From an uncultured Kiritimatiellota bacterium (GTDB taxonomy: Bacteria > Verrucomicrobiota > Kiritimatiellia > RFP12 > UBA1067): DNA of 42,954 nucleotides. Below are positions 1-7,305 of this stretch, piece by piece; the first letter of the stretch is position 1, and the number at the start of each line of letters is the position of its first letter. The notes beneath the pieces were generated by a model. That model was not told the DNA's origin. It searched no databases and saw only the letters and a list, made by a program, of their open reading frames with translations. The DNA lies in assembly GCA_934654805.1 (NCBI GenBank), contig CAKUGW010000012.1, forward strand, positions 1 to 42,954, in the 5' to 3' direction. The translations under genes and the position numbers were made by a program.

Positions 1-72
1 GGAAATCCGCACGTCCGGTTTGATGAGGGGGAAGTCGCATCGGCGAAGCCGAGGCGTGGGTCTCTACTCTAC
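1..72 (+). mobile_element. Group II intron, 3' end (domains V-VI), cut by the window edge
   Basis: The first bases look like the 3' half of a group II intron domain V: a GAAA loop, then a strand reading CCGCACGTCCGGTTT, comparable to the usual CGCACGTACGGTTC. The linker GATGA follows, then a domain VI-like stem with an internal hairpin (TCGGC-GAA-GCCGA) and the typical pyrimidine-rich end CTCTACTCTAC. The intron would end at base 72 with the family's usual AY. Base 73 onward is in frame with the downstream gene and completes its signal peptide, which supports this 3' boundary. The reverse transcriptase and domains I-IV lie outside the window. The assignment rests on recognising the domain V/VI consensus; the 5' half of domain V is not visible, so pairing cannot be verified here. 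Confidence 0.75.
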
Positions 73-2091
73 AAAAAGAACTGTCTCTTCGTGGCGGCGT
101 GGGCATTGCTCTGCGTTGGGGTCGTCTGGGCGGCGGATTGTGCGCCGGGCGCGAACTGGGGGAGGCTGGACCACCTCAATCGCGGACAGATTCACCGAGG
201 CGGGGGGCGCGACACCCGTCCGGACAATGCGCTTGAAACGTTCCTCTGGTGCTGGGGACATGGCGTCGCGCCGGAGGCGGATGTTCGCCTCACCAAGGAC
301 GGCGTCGCCATTGCGCTTCATGACGACGATCTCCGGCGCATCGGACGTGGGCTTTCGCCGGAACTCGCGAAGACTCCCGTCAAGGACCTGAACTGGGTTG
401 ACATCAAGGATGTTGATGTCGGCTCCTATCTCTCGCCTGAATACGCTTCGACGCGGATTGCCACCTTTGAGTCAATCGCCGCGGTGATGGCCGGGCGTCC
501 GGAACGGTTGCTTTTCGTTGACGAGAAAGGGGCCTCGCCGCGTCAAATTGCTGAAATCGCGCGGCGTTTCGGGGTTGAACGTCAGGTCATCTACACGTCT
601 CCGCATTTCCAGCTGATGGCCGAATGGCAGAAAGAAGTGCCCGGCGGCCTTGGCATGGTCTGGCTTGGCACGTGGGCGAAAGACAACTCGCCGACGTCTG
701 TGGCTAAGGCTGACAAGTTCCTTGATGACTCGTTCCGCGCAATGGCGGCCTCAAATTGGGTCGGCATCTCGCAGGTTCAGATTCACGTCCGGACGGACTT
801 CTCGAAAGACGACCCGTTCTGCCCCTCGACGGCGGCGATCAAGCGCAGCATTGCGCTTCTCCACGCAAAAGGCATCACCGTTCAAGGCGTCTCCTGGACC
901 GAGGGCAAGAATCCGGAGGTTTACCGTCGTCTGTGGGATCTCGGCTTCGACAATCTCTGCTCAGACGACCCCCTCGTGCTGTTTGACTTCCTCAAGACGC
1001 TTCGTGCCCCGGCGGACGAGAAGGCGACGGTGGATGTCCCGCGCATCATCTTCGACACGGACATGATCGAGGACTTCGACGATGTCGGTGCGCTCGCGTG
1101 CCTCCACGCCTTGGCTGACGCGGGCGAATGCGTGATTCTGGCGACAATCAGCTCGACGCGCGGCAACGCCTCGGTGGCGGCGATCGAGGTGATCAACGGC
1201 TATTACGGGCGCGGCGGTCTCCCCGTCGGATGTACGCGGGAACTCGGCGTCTTGGGCGACAAGGGCGTGAAGAATGGGCGTAAGCGGACGCCCGAGGAGA
1301 TTGCCGACCAGATGCGGCGCGGCCGCATGGGCGAACTCGGGGGCTGGAACGAGGACGCACACTACAAGTACCGCAAGCTTGCGGCGGACTACCCGCAGTG
1401 GGTGCGCCATCTCGATTCGGACGATGCGCCTGATGCCAACGAGGTCTACCGCAAGATCCTTGCCGCTTCGCCGGACAAATCAGTCGTGGTCTGTTCGGTC
1501 GGCTTCCTTTCGAACATGCGCCGCCTTCTGGAGACAAAAGGAGATGACATCTCTCCGTTGACCGGCAGGGAGCTTGTCGCCCGAAAGGTGTCGAAGTGGT
1601 TCGCTATGGCCTGTCGCTACCCGCGCGGCAAGGAGTACAATTCGCAGATGGACGCCGAGTCCTCGCGCATTGCGCTGGCGGAATGGCCGACGCCCGTCGT
1701 GATTTGCGACTGGAACTACGGCGCGGACGTTTTTGCGGGGCGTGCGATTGCGGAAGCGAAGGGTCCGCGCAACCCTGTGAAGGACGTTTTCGCAGGCAAC
1801 ATCCCCTCGCGGGAGGAAATCGCCGCCGACCCAGCGCGGAGTCAGGGCAACTGCTTTGGCGTCGGCGGACGCGCGGCTTGGGACGAGGTGACGGTTCTTG
1901 CGGCCGTTCGCGGCGAAACGAGCTATTTCAATGTTCATCGCGGCGAATACCGCATGGTCGGGCAGGACGGCGAGAACGTTTGGGTCCCGGATGAGGTTCA
2001 TGGTCGGCATCTCCGTCTCACCGAGAAGTTGAACAAGGTTGATGTCGGCAAGATCATTGATGAGCTGATTTGCCGCAGGCCAAAGAATTAG
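73..2091 (+). CDS. Secreted glycerophosphodiester phosphodiesterase / nucleoside hydrolase fusion
   Basis: A two-enzyme exported protein. The first half (about residues 35-300 from the GTG at 91) is a GDPD domain with HRGGG, the E-D-V metal motif (EADVRL) and a HDDDL histidine motif, expected to cleave glycerophosphodiesters. The second half (about 315-660) resembles inosine/uridine-type nucleoside hydrolases, with the calcium-binding DTDM...DFDD motif near residue 318. Codons 73-90 encode KKNCLF, which together with the following hydrophobic run to VVWA forms a good Sec signal peptide. The true ATG is therefore probably in the 5' exon upstream of the group II intron, outside this window. GTG at 91 is the only in-window alternative start and would cut the basic n-region off. 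The fusion could act on nucleotide-linked phosphodiesters, but that is inference. No Shine-Dalgarno is visible before 91. Confidence 0.8.
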   Translation, partial: KKNCLFVAAWALLCVGVVWAADCAPGANWGRLDHLNRGQIHRGGGRDTRPDNALETFLWCWGHGVAPEADVRLTKDGVAIALHDDDLRRIGRGLSPELAKTPVKDLNWVDIKDVDVGSYLSPEYASTRIATFESIAAVMAGRPERLLFVDEKGASPRQIAEIARRFGVERQVIYTSPHFQLMAEWQKEVPGGLGMVWLGTWAKDNSPTSVAKADKFLDDSFRAMAASNWVGISQVQIHVRTDFSKDDPFCPSTAAIKRSIALLHAKGITVQGVSWTEGKNPEVYRRLWDLGFDNLCSDDPLVLFDFLKTLRAPADEKATVDVPRIIFDTDMIEDFDDVGALACLHALADAGECVILATISSTRGNASVAAIEVINGYYGRGGLPVGCTRELGVLGDKGVKNGRKRTPEEIADQMRRGRMGELGGWNEDAHYKYRKLAADYPQWVRHLDSDDAPDANEVYRKILAASPDKSVVVCSVGFLSNMRRLLETKGDDISPLTGRELVARKVSKWFAMACRYPRGKEYNSQMDAESSRIALAEWPTPVVICDWNYGADVFAGRAIAEAKGPRNPVKDVFAGNIPSREEIAADPARSQGNCFGVGGRAAWDEVTVLAAVRGETSYFNVHRGEYRMVGQDGENVWVPDEVHGRHLRLTEKLNKVDVGKIIDELICRRPKN

Positions 2092-2212
2092 TCCGTTCGG
2101 GGAGGAGGGCAGATGTCGATGTCCCATGCGGGGATTGCTAATGCCCGTGTGCGGTGGACATCTCGTGTAATGCATCTGCTGGAGGACTTACATCTTCTGG
2201 AAAGCCGTTTGA

Positions 2213-3497
2213 GGTGACTCAGGGCGTTCGTACATCGAGCCGTTGACCGTTGATTCGCTTCACGAAGTCATTCGCCGCGAACGTCCGGACGCGGTGTTGC
2301 CGACCTTGGGAGGGCAGACGGCCTTGAATCTCGTGATGGGGCTTGACAAGGCGGGGAACGCCGTCATCGTCTGCTCCATCGAGAACATGGACCCAATGGG
2401 CGTTCATACGGGCGACTCGATCACCGTCGCGCCGATTCAGACGCTGACCGACCGCGAGTATCAGGCGATGCGTGACGATTCGATTGCCGTGTTGCGCAAG
2501 ATCGGAATCGCAACGGGTGGCTCGAACGTGCAATGGGCGGTTGATCCGAAGACGGGGCGGCGCATCATCATCGAGATGAATCCTCGCGTTTCGCGCTCGT
2601 CCGCGCTTCCCTCGAAGGCAACGGGCTTCCCGATTGCAAAGATCGCCGCGCTTCTCGCCGTCGGCTATACGCTTGACGAGATCCGGAACGACATCGCAGG
2701 CGAGACGCTGGCCTGCTTTGAGCCGACGCTTGACTATGTCGTCGTGAAGATTCCGCGTTTTGCCTTCGAGAAGTTCCCGGGCTGCTCGACCGAGCTGGGC
2801 ACGCAGATGAAGGCTGTCGGAGAGGTGATGGCGATTGGGCGCACGTTCAAGCAGGCCTACCTGAAGGCGGTGCGTTCGCTGGAAGCTCCGCTCAGATATC
2901 ATGACGAATCGACCTATGACCCGTGGTTCAAGCGTGAACTTGCGGAGATTGAGGCGTTTAGGAGGATGTTGCGAGACGGTCGAATGGAGGGCATTGAGTT
3001 TGACTGGTGTTGTTGTCATGCGGCGTTTGCCTTGCGGAAGCGCGGCTATGAAGTTGTGATGGTCAACTCGAACCCCGAGACGGTCTCGACGGACTGCGAA
3101 ACGTCCGACAGGCTCTCCTTCGAGCCTCAGACTTTCGAGGATGTGATGGAAATCTACGACCGCGAACGGTGTTCGGGCGTGATTGTCCAGTTTTGCGAAA
3201 CGCCTCCACATTGTCGGACTTATGAACCTTCAGCTTGCCGTGAAAGACGGCGAGGTCTGGATGATCGAGGTCAATCCGCGCGCGTCACGGACGGTGCCGT
3301 TCGTCTCGAAGGCGATTGGCGTGCCTCTCGCCGACATCGCGGCGCGGTGCATGGTCGGCGAAAAGCTTGCGGACATCGGCTTCACGCAGGAGATCGTGCC
3401 GCCTTACACGTCGGTCAAGGAGGCGGTCTTCCCTTTCGTGAAGTTCCTGGGCGCGGAGGTCGCGCTGACGCCAGAGATGCGTAAGGTAATAATTTGA
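2213..3497 (+). pseudogene. carB: carB relic (carbamoyl phosphate synthase large subunit) with several internal deletions and a frameshift
   Basis: Recognisable CarB blocks occur in the right order, but about 430 codons replace the usual 1070. They are: YIEPLTVDS...RPDAVLPTLGGQ (early N-half), a jump to VIVCSIENMDPMGVHTGDS through the first ATP-grasp core, KIPRFAFEKF..MAIGRTF, DPWFKRELAEIE (oligomerisation domain), a jump to GIEFDWCCCHAAFALRKRG...NPETVSTDCETSDR (second half), then a change of frame near 3190-3215 to GLMNLQLAVKDGEVWMIEVN. The match ends at LTPEMRK, before the allosteric domain. Parts of both ATP-grasp sites are missing, so the product cannot make carbamoyl phosphate. The first block is in frame back to a stop at 2210-2212. 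An intact carA lies at 14.5 kb; a functional carB must be elsewhere if the pathway works. Confidence 0.85.
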
Positions 3498-3506
3498 CAG
3501 ATTCTG

Positions 3507-3536
3507 TTGCTTTAGAAAGATAGGCTATGGTATAAT
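3507..3536 (+). promoter_or_regulatory. Sigma-70-type promoter with extended -10 for the AbiEi gene
   Basis: TTGCTT (3507-3512), 18-nt spacer, then TG-G-TATAAT with TATAAT at 3531-3536. It lies just after the carB relic stop and about 40 nt before the AbiEi start. The TGG preceding the -10 recurs at other promoters in this window (8.75, 10.26 and 24.93 kb). Confidence 0.6.
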
Positions 3537-3574
3537 AGGTGCCAAAAGATTCCCCTTAAAGGTTATAAAATGGC

Positions 3575-4105
3575 ATGACGAAGTATGACGAACTCTGCGA
3601 GGTGGCCGTTTCCAATTATGGGTTGGTGACGGCTAAGATGATTGACGCGCTTGGCATCCGCCTGAAGGATGTGTTGGAGTGGGTCAAGAGCGGGCGCATT
3701 GAAAAACGCGGGCGCGGTGTTTATCGTATTACCCATTATCTGCCGACGGAATACGACGCCTATGCCGAAGCAGTGGCACTGGTGGGCGATACGGCGATGA
3801 TCTGTGGCGAAAGTGTTCTGGCAATGCACAACTTGGCCTTGGTCAATCCGGCGCGTGTGCATGTCGCCGTCCGGCGTCGGCTTCGCAAGGAACTGCCGGA
3901 CTGGATAGAGATCGAAAAAGCGAGGTCGGGTATGTCGGAGGACAACTTCAACGGCATCCCTTGTCAGAAACTGGCCGAGGTCATTCGCCTGTTGCGGGGG
4001 AAGATTCTGACGGACCGACTCGCTTCGGCGGTGCGGGAGGCTGGAACGCGGGGGTTGTTAGATGTCTTTGAGTATGAGGCGTTGAAAAAGGATTTTTCGA
4101 TATGA
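3575..4105 (+). CDS. AbiEi-family antitoxin / transcriptional regulator
   Basis: A 176-residue protein matching the AbiEi antitoxins of type IV toxin-antitoxin pairs. The N-terminal 60 residues form a winged-helix-like segment (YGLVTAKMIDALGIRLKDV, then IEKRGRGVYRI), the usual DNA-binding domain that lets AbiEi repress its own promoter. The rest is the AbiEi C-terminal region. In complete systems AbiEi counteracts the nucleotidyltransferase toxin AbiEii. Here the next ORF overlaps by 4 nt (ATGA), as in real abiE operons, but only a stub of the toxin survives. The ATG at 3575 was chosen because it is the first in frame after an AAAGG at 3558-3562; the ATG at 3570 is followed at once by a stop. 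The antitoxin is thus an orphan at this site. Confidence 0.85.
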   Translation: MTKYDELCEVAVSNYGLVTAKMIDALGIRLKDVLEWVKSGRIEKRGRGVYRITHYLPTEYDAYAEAVALVGDTAMICGESVLAMHNLALVNPARVHVAVRRRLRKELPDWIEIEKARSGMSEDNFNGIPCQKLAEVIRLLRGKILTDRLASAVREAGTRGLLDVFEYEALKKDFSI

Positions 4106-4692
4106 AACGGCCGCTGACGTGTGTCAATTTGATCAAGGCCATCGGGGCGTTGTCCGCGGGACAGGATCCCGTGCGCCTTTCTCGGGCGGTGGCCAATGTC
4201 ATCGTCGCGCAGATGTTGTCGGACGGCGTGGTCAAGGGCGGCAGTTCGCTGCTGTTTCGTTACGGGCGGTTTTCAATGATTTCGTCGGTGAACAATCAAG
4301 GCAAGTGCTACTGGATGATCATCGACGGCGTATTCAACGCGGACAGGCTGATAGTGTTCATGGGGAGCCTTGCGAAGGACGCGCCACGCAAGGTGTTCCT
4401 CGTCATGGACAACCTCAAAGTGCATCACTGCAAACCCGTGAAGGAATGGCTGGAAAAGAACAGGGAACGAATCGAGGTGTTCTACTTGCCGAGCTACAGC
4501 CCGGAACTGAATCCAAACGAACGGCTGAATGCAGACCTGAAGCACGCCATCACGACAAGCGTTCCGAGGCGGACACGGCAGGGACTCTTGAAGAAGACCA
4601 CAGAACACATGAAGATGGTGAAGGCGTCGCCGGAGAGGGTCAAAACCTACTTCAAGGACAAGCACGTTGCCTATGCCGCCGACTCACAATAA
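4102..4692 (+). pseudogene. Chimeric ORF: AbiEii toxin stub fused to C-terminal half of IS630 transposase
   Basis: The first about 55 codons read like the start of an AbiEii nucleotidyltransferase toxin, ending in the family's VVKGGSSLLFRYG block. There the toxin should continue into its catalytic R-F-T-x-D-x-D motif. Instead, from about 4265 the sequence becomes an IS630/Tc1-type DDE transposase C-terminal half, with MDNLKVHHC (second catalytic Asp) and YSPELNPNERLN (catalytic Glu). The first catalytic Asp and the DNA-binding domain are absent, and the toxin's active site is lost too, so neither parent function should remain. The frame is open to 4692, giving a 196-residue product if translated. 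The ATGA overlap with the antitoxin gene implies it is still translationally coupled. Confidence 0.85.
4266..4692 (+). mobile_element. IS630-family insertion sequence remnant (3' half of transposase)
   Basis: This is the transposase-derived part of the chimeric ORF. It contains VFLVMDNLKVHH, EWLEKN, VFYLPSYSPELNPNERLN and an ADLK helix, the conserved end of IS630 transposases. No terminal inverted repeat or TA target duplication could be made out on either side. The junction near 4265 falls where both proteins carry a similar R-F-S/T stretch, so microhomology-driven deletion is possible. Confidence 0.75.
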
Positions 4693-4716
4693 TTCATTGC
4701 CGGAGCAATAGTAGCG

Positions 4717-4842
4717 ATGCCTACGCAGGAAAAAATTATTAATGTTGCATATGAACGTGGATTTGTTGAGAGCGCAAAATTGAAGGGAAATGTGACGTGG
4801 ATTTTTTATGATTTGAAGATAGGTGATAACGATCAGCATTGA
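4717..4842 (+). CDS. Small hypothetical ORF, 41 aa
   Basis: A 41-codon ORF starting MPTQEKIINVAYERG and ending GDNDQH. It opens a stretch whose base composition is visibly AT-richer than the flanking DNA. Its stop (4840-4842) overlaps the GAGGTGC that serves as ribosome-binding site for the next gene, so the two look co-transcribed. There is no strong Shine-Dalgarno before 4717. I do not recognise a family; it may be the tail of a gene truncated when the IS630 fragment arrived. Confidence 0.35.
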   Translation: MPTQEKIINVAYERGFVESAKLKGNVTWIFYDLKIGDNDQH

Positions 4843-4848
4843 GGTGCT

Positions 4849-5163
4849 ATGATGAATTCTAGATCGCAACATAATGATACATGGTTTGAATGGTTGAAAA
4901 AATTTTGTTATATCAACAGCGATGATCCGCGAGTGTTTGTGTGCAGCAAAGAGCAATGTGGAATTACTGTTAATTTAGCACATCCAATATCATACTTGAT
5001 AATTGGTTTTGTCATTGTTGGATATATGGCCGGCGGGCTGTATCTCAACGCAAATTTTGGGCTTGGATGGGCTGGAATGTTCTTTTTGGCGTATTCGCTC
5101 ATTATAGTGCTCTTGTTTTATCTCTTTTTTAAGATTGATAATTGGTTACATCAGGGGGCATAA
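4849..5163 (+). CDS. Small two-TM membrane protein, possibly DUF5808-like
   Basis: A 104-residue protein. The N-terminal 45 residues are soluble and include DPRVFVCSKEQCGITVNLAH, which resembles the DPR-x-FVPK...GWTxNFaHP pattern of DUF5808 proteins. Two hydrophobic helices follow (about residues 47-65 and 73-93), and the protein ends in a charged tail. The Shine-Dalgarno GAGGTGCT lies just upstream of adjacent ATGs at 4849 and 4852. It is the second ORF of the AT-richer operon (4717-6929). Function unknown; an integral inner-membrane protein is the safest statement. Confidence 0.6.
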   Translation: MMNSRSQHNDTWFEWLKKFCYINSDDPRVFVCSKEQCGITVNLAHPISYLIIGFVIVGYMAGGLYLNANFGLGWAGMFFLAYSLIIVLLFYLFFKIDNWLHQGA

Positions 5164-5220
5164 ACAACAAGATATTCAAGAATTTAGTTTCAAAACACTG
5201 ACAAGAAAAGAAATCTGAAA

Positions 5221-6033
5221 ATGAAAAAAGAAGTTATCTATTTGATTACGGTTCTGGCGTGTGGCGCAGTGGCATCATCAGACAAAATGGGCGTTAAGCC
5301 ATTGGAGCCAAAGACAATTCTGAAAGAAGTTCAAAATAAGATTAATAAGGCCAAGACATTTTCAATGACCACGCAAGAAGAAAAAGGCGGAGTTAAGATT
5401 GAGACGAAATGTGTTGTGAAACAACATGAGAAAGGCGTGATTTCTTGCCGGCAGGAACAAAGGGGTCTCTTGCCAGGAACTTCGCTTGAGCCGTTTTTGG
5501 CCATTACGGATCACAACAAGCTTTACTTCTTTCCGACAGGCTGCGGTAAGGTGGTCGTGCGCATGAAGTATCTTGAGGTGCGAGAGCCGGATTCGCCAGT
5601 GGCGAATTTGTTTCTCCAAGATGGAACATGTGAAAAGGTAATGGAGGATAATACGGCTTGTTCGATCAGATATACATGCACACCAAAAGAAGTAAAAGCC
5701 TTAAAGATCGAGATTGGCAAGCGTCTGGGCGTTGATGTCAAGAAGGACATGACGCCAGCCGTTCTTGACTACAAAATCGCCAAAGAATCACAAACTTTGT
5801 CCGAAGTTGCTATTTATTCCGAGCGTGGAAAGTTAGTCACCAGGCAATTGTTCAAGGATTGGCTGTTTGACATAGAGATTCCCGACTCAACTTTTGAACT
5901 GCCGAAAGGGTACAAACAATATGTTGTCAAGTCGGCTAAGGAGGCTGAGAAACTTCAGGCGGAGTTGATGAAAAACGCCATGTCCGAACAGTCAAAGAAG
6001 CAACAATTGGAAAGACAACTGAAGAGAAAATGA
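5221..6033 (+). CDS. Exported protein resembling LolA / outer-membrane lipoprotein-sorting fold
   Basis: A 270-residue protein with an N-terminal signal (MKKEVIYLITVLACG). The cleavage site may be of lipoprotein type at the VLAC cysteine, although Leu at -2 is not ideal. The mature part has the rhythm of LolA-like periplasmic proteins: a helix KTILKEVQNKINKAKTFSM, then strands around VKIETKCVVKQ, SLEPFLAITDHNKLYFF and LDYKIAKESQTLSEVAIYS, closing with a DSTFELPKGY segment typical of the family. The last 35 residues are a charged helix rich in K, Q and E. The stop overlaps the next start (ATGA). The protein may bind lipid or another hydrophobic ligand; no substrate can be named. Confidence 0.55.
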   Translation: MKKEVIYLITVLACGAVASSDKMGVKPLEPKTILKEVQNKINKAKTFSMTTQEEKGGVKIETKCVVKQHEKGVISCRQEQRGLLPGTSLEPFLAITDHNKLYFFPTGCGKVVVRMKYLEVREPDSPVANLFLQDGTCEKVMEDNTACSIRYTCTPKEVKALKIEIGKRLGVDVKKDMTPAVLDYKIAKESQTLSEVAIYSERGKLVTRQLFKDWLFDIEIPDSTFELPKGYKQYVVKSAKEAEKLQAELMKNAMSEQSKKQQLERQLKRK

Positions 6034-6929
6034 CCCGTGTCAGGATCTGGATGTTTGCGGTTGCGTTGAAGCCTCTTGGGGTGATGCGGATGACGGGCAC
6101 TTGCGCTGGAACTCCGCCTTTAGAATGGACGTATCGCACAAGCCCGCCACCTGGCATGACTAGGGCTGAACTTCATTTCAAGGATGTCACAACCAATTCA
6201 TTGGTTGCTGGCGTCCTCATCCTATCCCCAGGCATGAATGGCGATGGATTAAGGCTGTTGAAGGATGACAATTGGTGCAAATTCGCGTGTCGCCGTAATC
6301 TGTTGATGGTCGGACTGTCGTTCGCATCAATATATGATGATCTGGAGAATGGCAGAGGATATTACTATGTCGATAAAGGGTCTGGGGATGTACTCTTGAA
6401 AGGATTGTCCGAGGCAAAGGCCGATGAGCTTCCTTTATATATGTATGGCTTTTCGGGTGGCGCACATTTTACGTCCCGTTTCGTCTTGTGGTGTCCACGG
6501 CGAGTTAGTGCTTGGTGTGCCTATTCGGCTGCTTGGTGGAAGAAGCCTCCGTTCGGGAAGTTTTTGCCACCGGGGATTGTCGCTTGTGGAGAAAGTGATT
6601 TTAGGCTCGAACCGTCAAGGAGATTCTTTGAGGAGGGGCGTGTGGTTGATGCGAAATGGTTGTGGATTGGTTTGCATGGTGTCGATCAAGTGCCCTCACC
6701 GGCGTTGGAGGAGTTCTTTCGAAAGTATGTCGAATCACTAGAATATGCCGACGTGGATGGCGCATGGATCAATGTGCATCTTGGTCGGGAAGAAGAACTG
6801 TCGTTCGTGAGGAGGTCCCCTGCGCCGTTGGTTGGCTACCCCAAAGGTCATTGCTTTCAGACTGGACGAAGATTAGGGGGTTGTAATGAGGTTGAAGTTG
6901 ATGGCACTTTGTCTTCCAACATGGCTTAA
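6030..6929 (+). CDS. Alpha/beta hydrolase, probably exported
   Basis: A 299-residue protein with the nucleophile elbow GFSGGA (G-x-S-x-G, near residue 140) and an upstream VLILSPGMNGDG strand-turn that fits the oxyanion-hole region. The N-terminus (MTRVRIWMFAVALKPLGV...CAG) is weakly signal-like. A catalytic His is probably the GLHGVDQVP or the GHCF histidine, which fits the usual D...H order only loosely. It overlaps the previous gene by 4 nt, so it belongs to the same transcript. The last about 20 residues look unlike a hydrolase tail, so a 3' frameshift is possible. Esterase or peptidase activity is a family-level inference. Confidence 0.65.
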   Translation: MTRVRIWMFAVALKPLGVMRMTGTCAGTPPLEWTYRTSPPPGMTRAELHFKDVTTNSLVAGVLILSPGMNGDGLRLLKDDNWCKFACRRNLLMVGLSFASIYDDLENGRGYYYVDKGSGDVLLKGLSEAKADELPLYMYGFSGGAHFTSRFVLWCPRRVSAWCAYSAAWWKKPPFGKFLPPGIVACGESDFRLEPSRRFFEEGRVVDAKWLWIGLHGVDQVPSPALEEFFRKYVESLEYADVDGAWINVHLGREEELSFVRRSPAPLVGYPKGHCFQTGRRLGGCNEVEVDGTLSSNMA

Positions 6930-7278
6930 GGTGGAAGTGCGCAATCATTGGAGGCGCATAGCCGTTGAGACGTTGTTGCTCGGGCTGTTGTCTTGTGTCC
7001 CCATCATGTCTGTCAAGCTTTCTCAATACGCAATTGACGAGGTTGTGTTGGAACGCAGCATGGAGCGCAGCGACGTCCGGGCGGGCGATCTGTCGGGCCG
7101 ACGGGCCAAGATTCGAAGAGCTGTCGCGCAGAGAGAGGGTAGCCACGCCCCCTTGGCTTCAACTGCGATTTTTATAGATACGGCGACGAAATATAGTGAT
7201 TCTTCGCCGCAAAGGTCACAAAGAACGCAAGGCTTTGCGGACATTGCGGCTCACAATATTTGGGTGCCGAAGCAATAG
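6886..7278 (+). CDS. Hypothetical protein, low confidence
   Basis: A 130-codon ORF overlapping the end of the hydrolase gene, with a GGGGGTTGTA stretch before its ATG. Residues 20-45 contain a hydrophobic run (VETLLLGLLSCVPIMSV), but the second half (RSMERSDVRAGDLSGRR...) is arginine-rich and of low quality. Near 7205-7240 the reading frame runs through an iterated sequence (CGCAAAGG-TCACAAAG-AACGCAAGG) that looks like intergenic repeat, not protein code. Either only the N-terminal part is genuine or the ORF is spurious. No family recognised. Confidence 0.25.
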   Translation: MRLKLMALCLPTWLKVEVRNHWRRIAVETLLLGLLSCVPIMSVKLSQYAIDEVVLERSMERSDVRAGDLSGRRAKIRRAVAQREGSHAPLASTAIFIDTATKYSDSSPQRSQRTQGFADIAAHNIWVPKQ

Positions 7279-7305
7279 GTTAAAATGTGTCATGCCCGAA
7301 AAAGA

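Noticed and set aside
20..391. Plus-strand frame beginning MMRGKSHRRSRGVG
   Set aside because: It is a translation of group II intron domain VI running into an off-frame of the GDPD gene.
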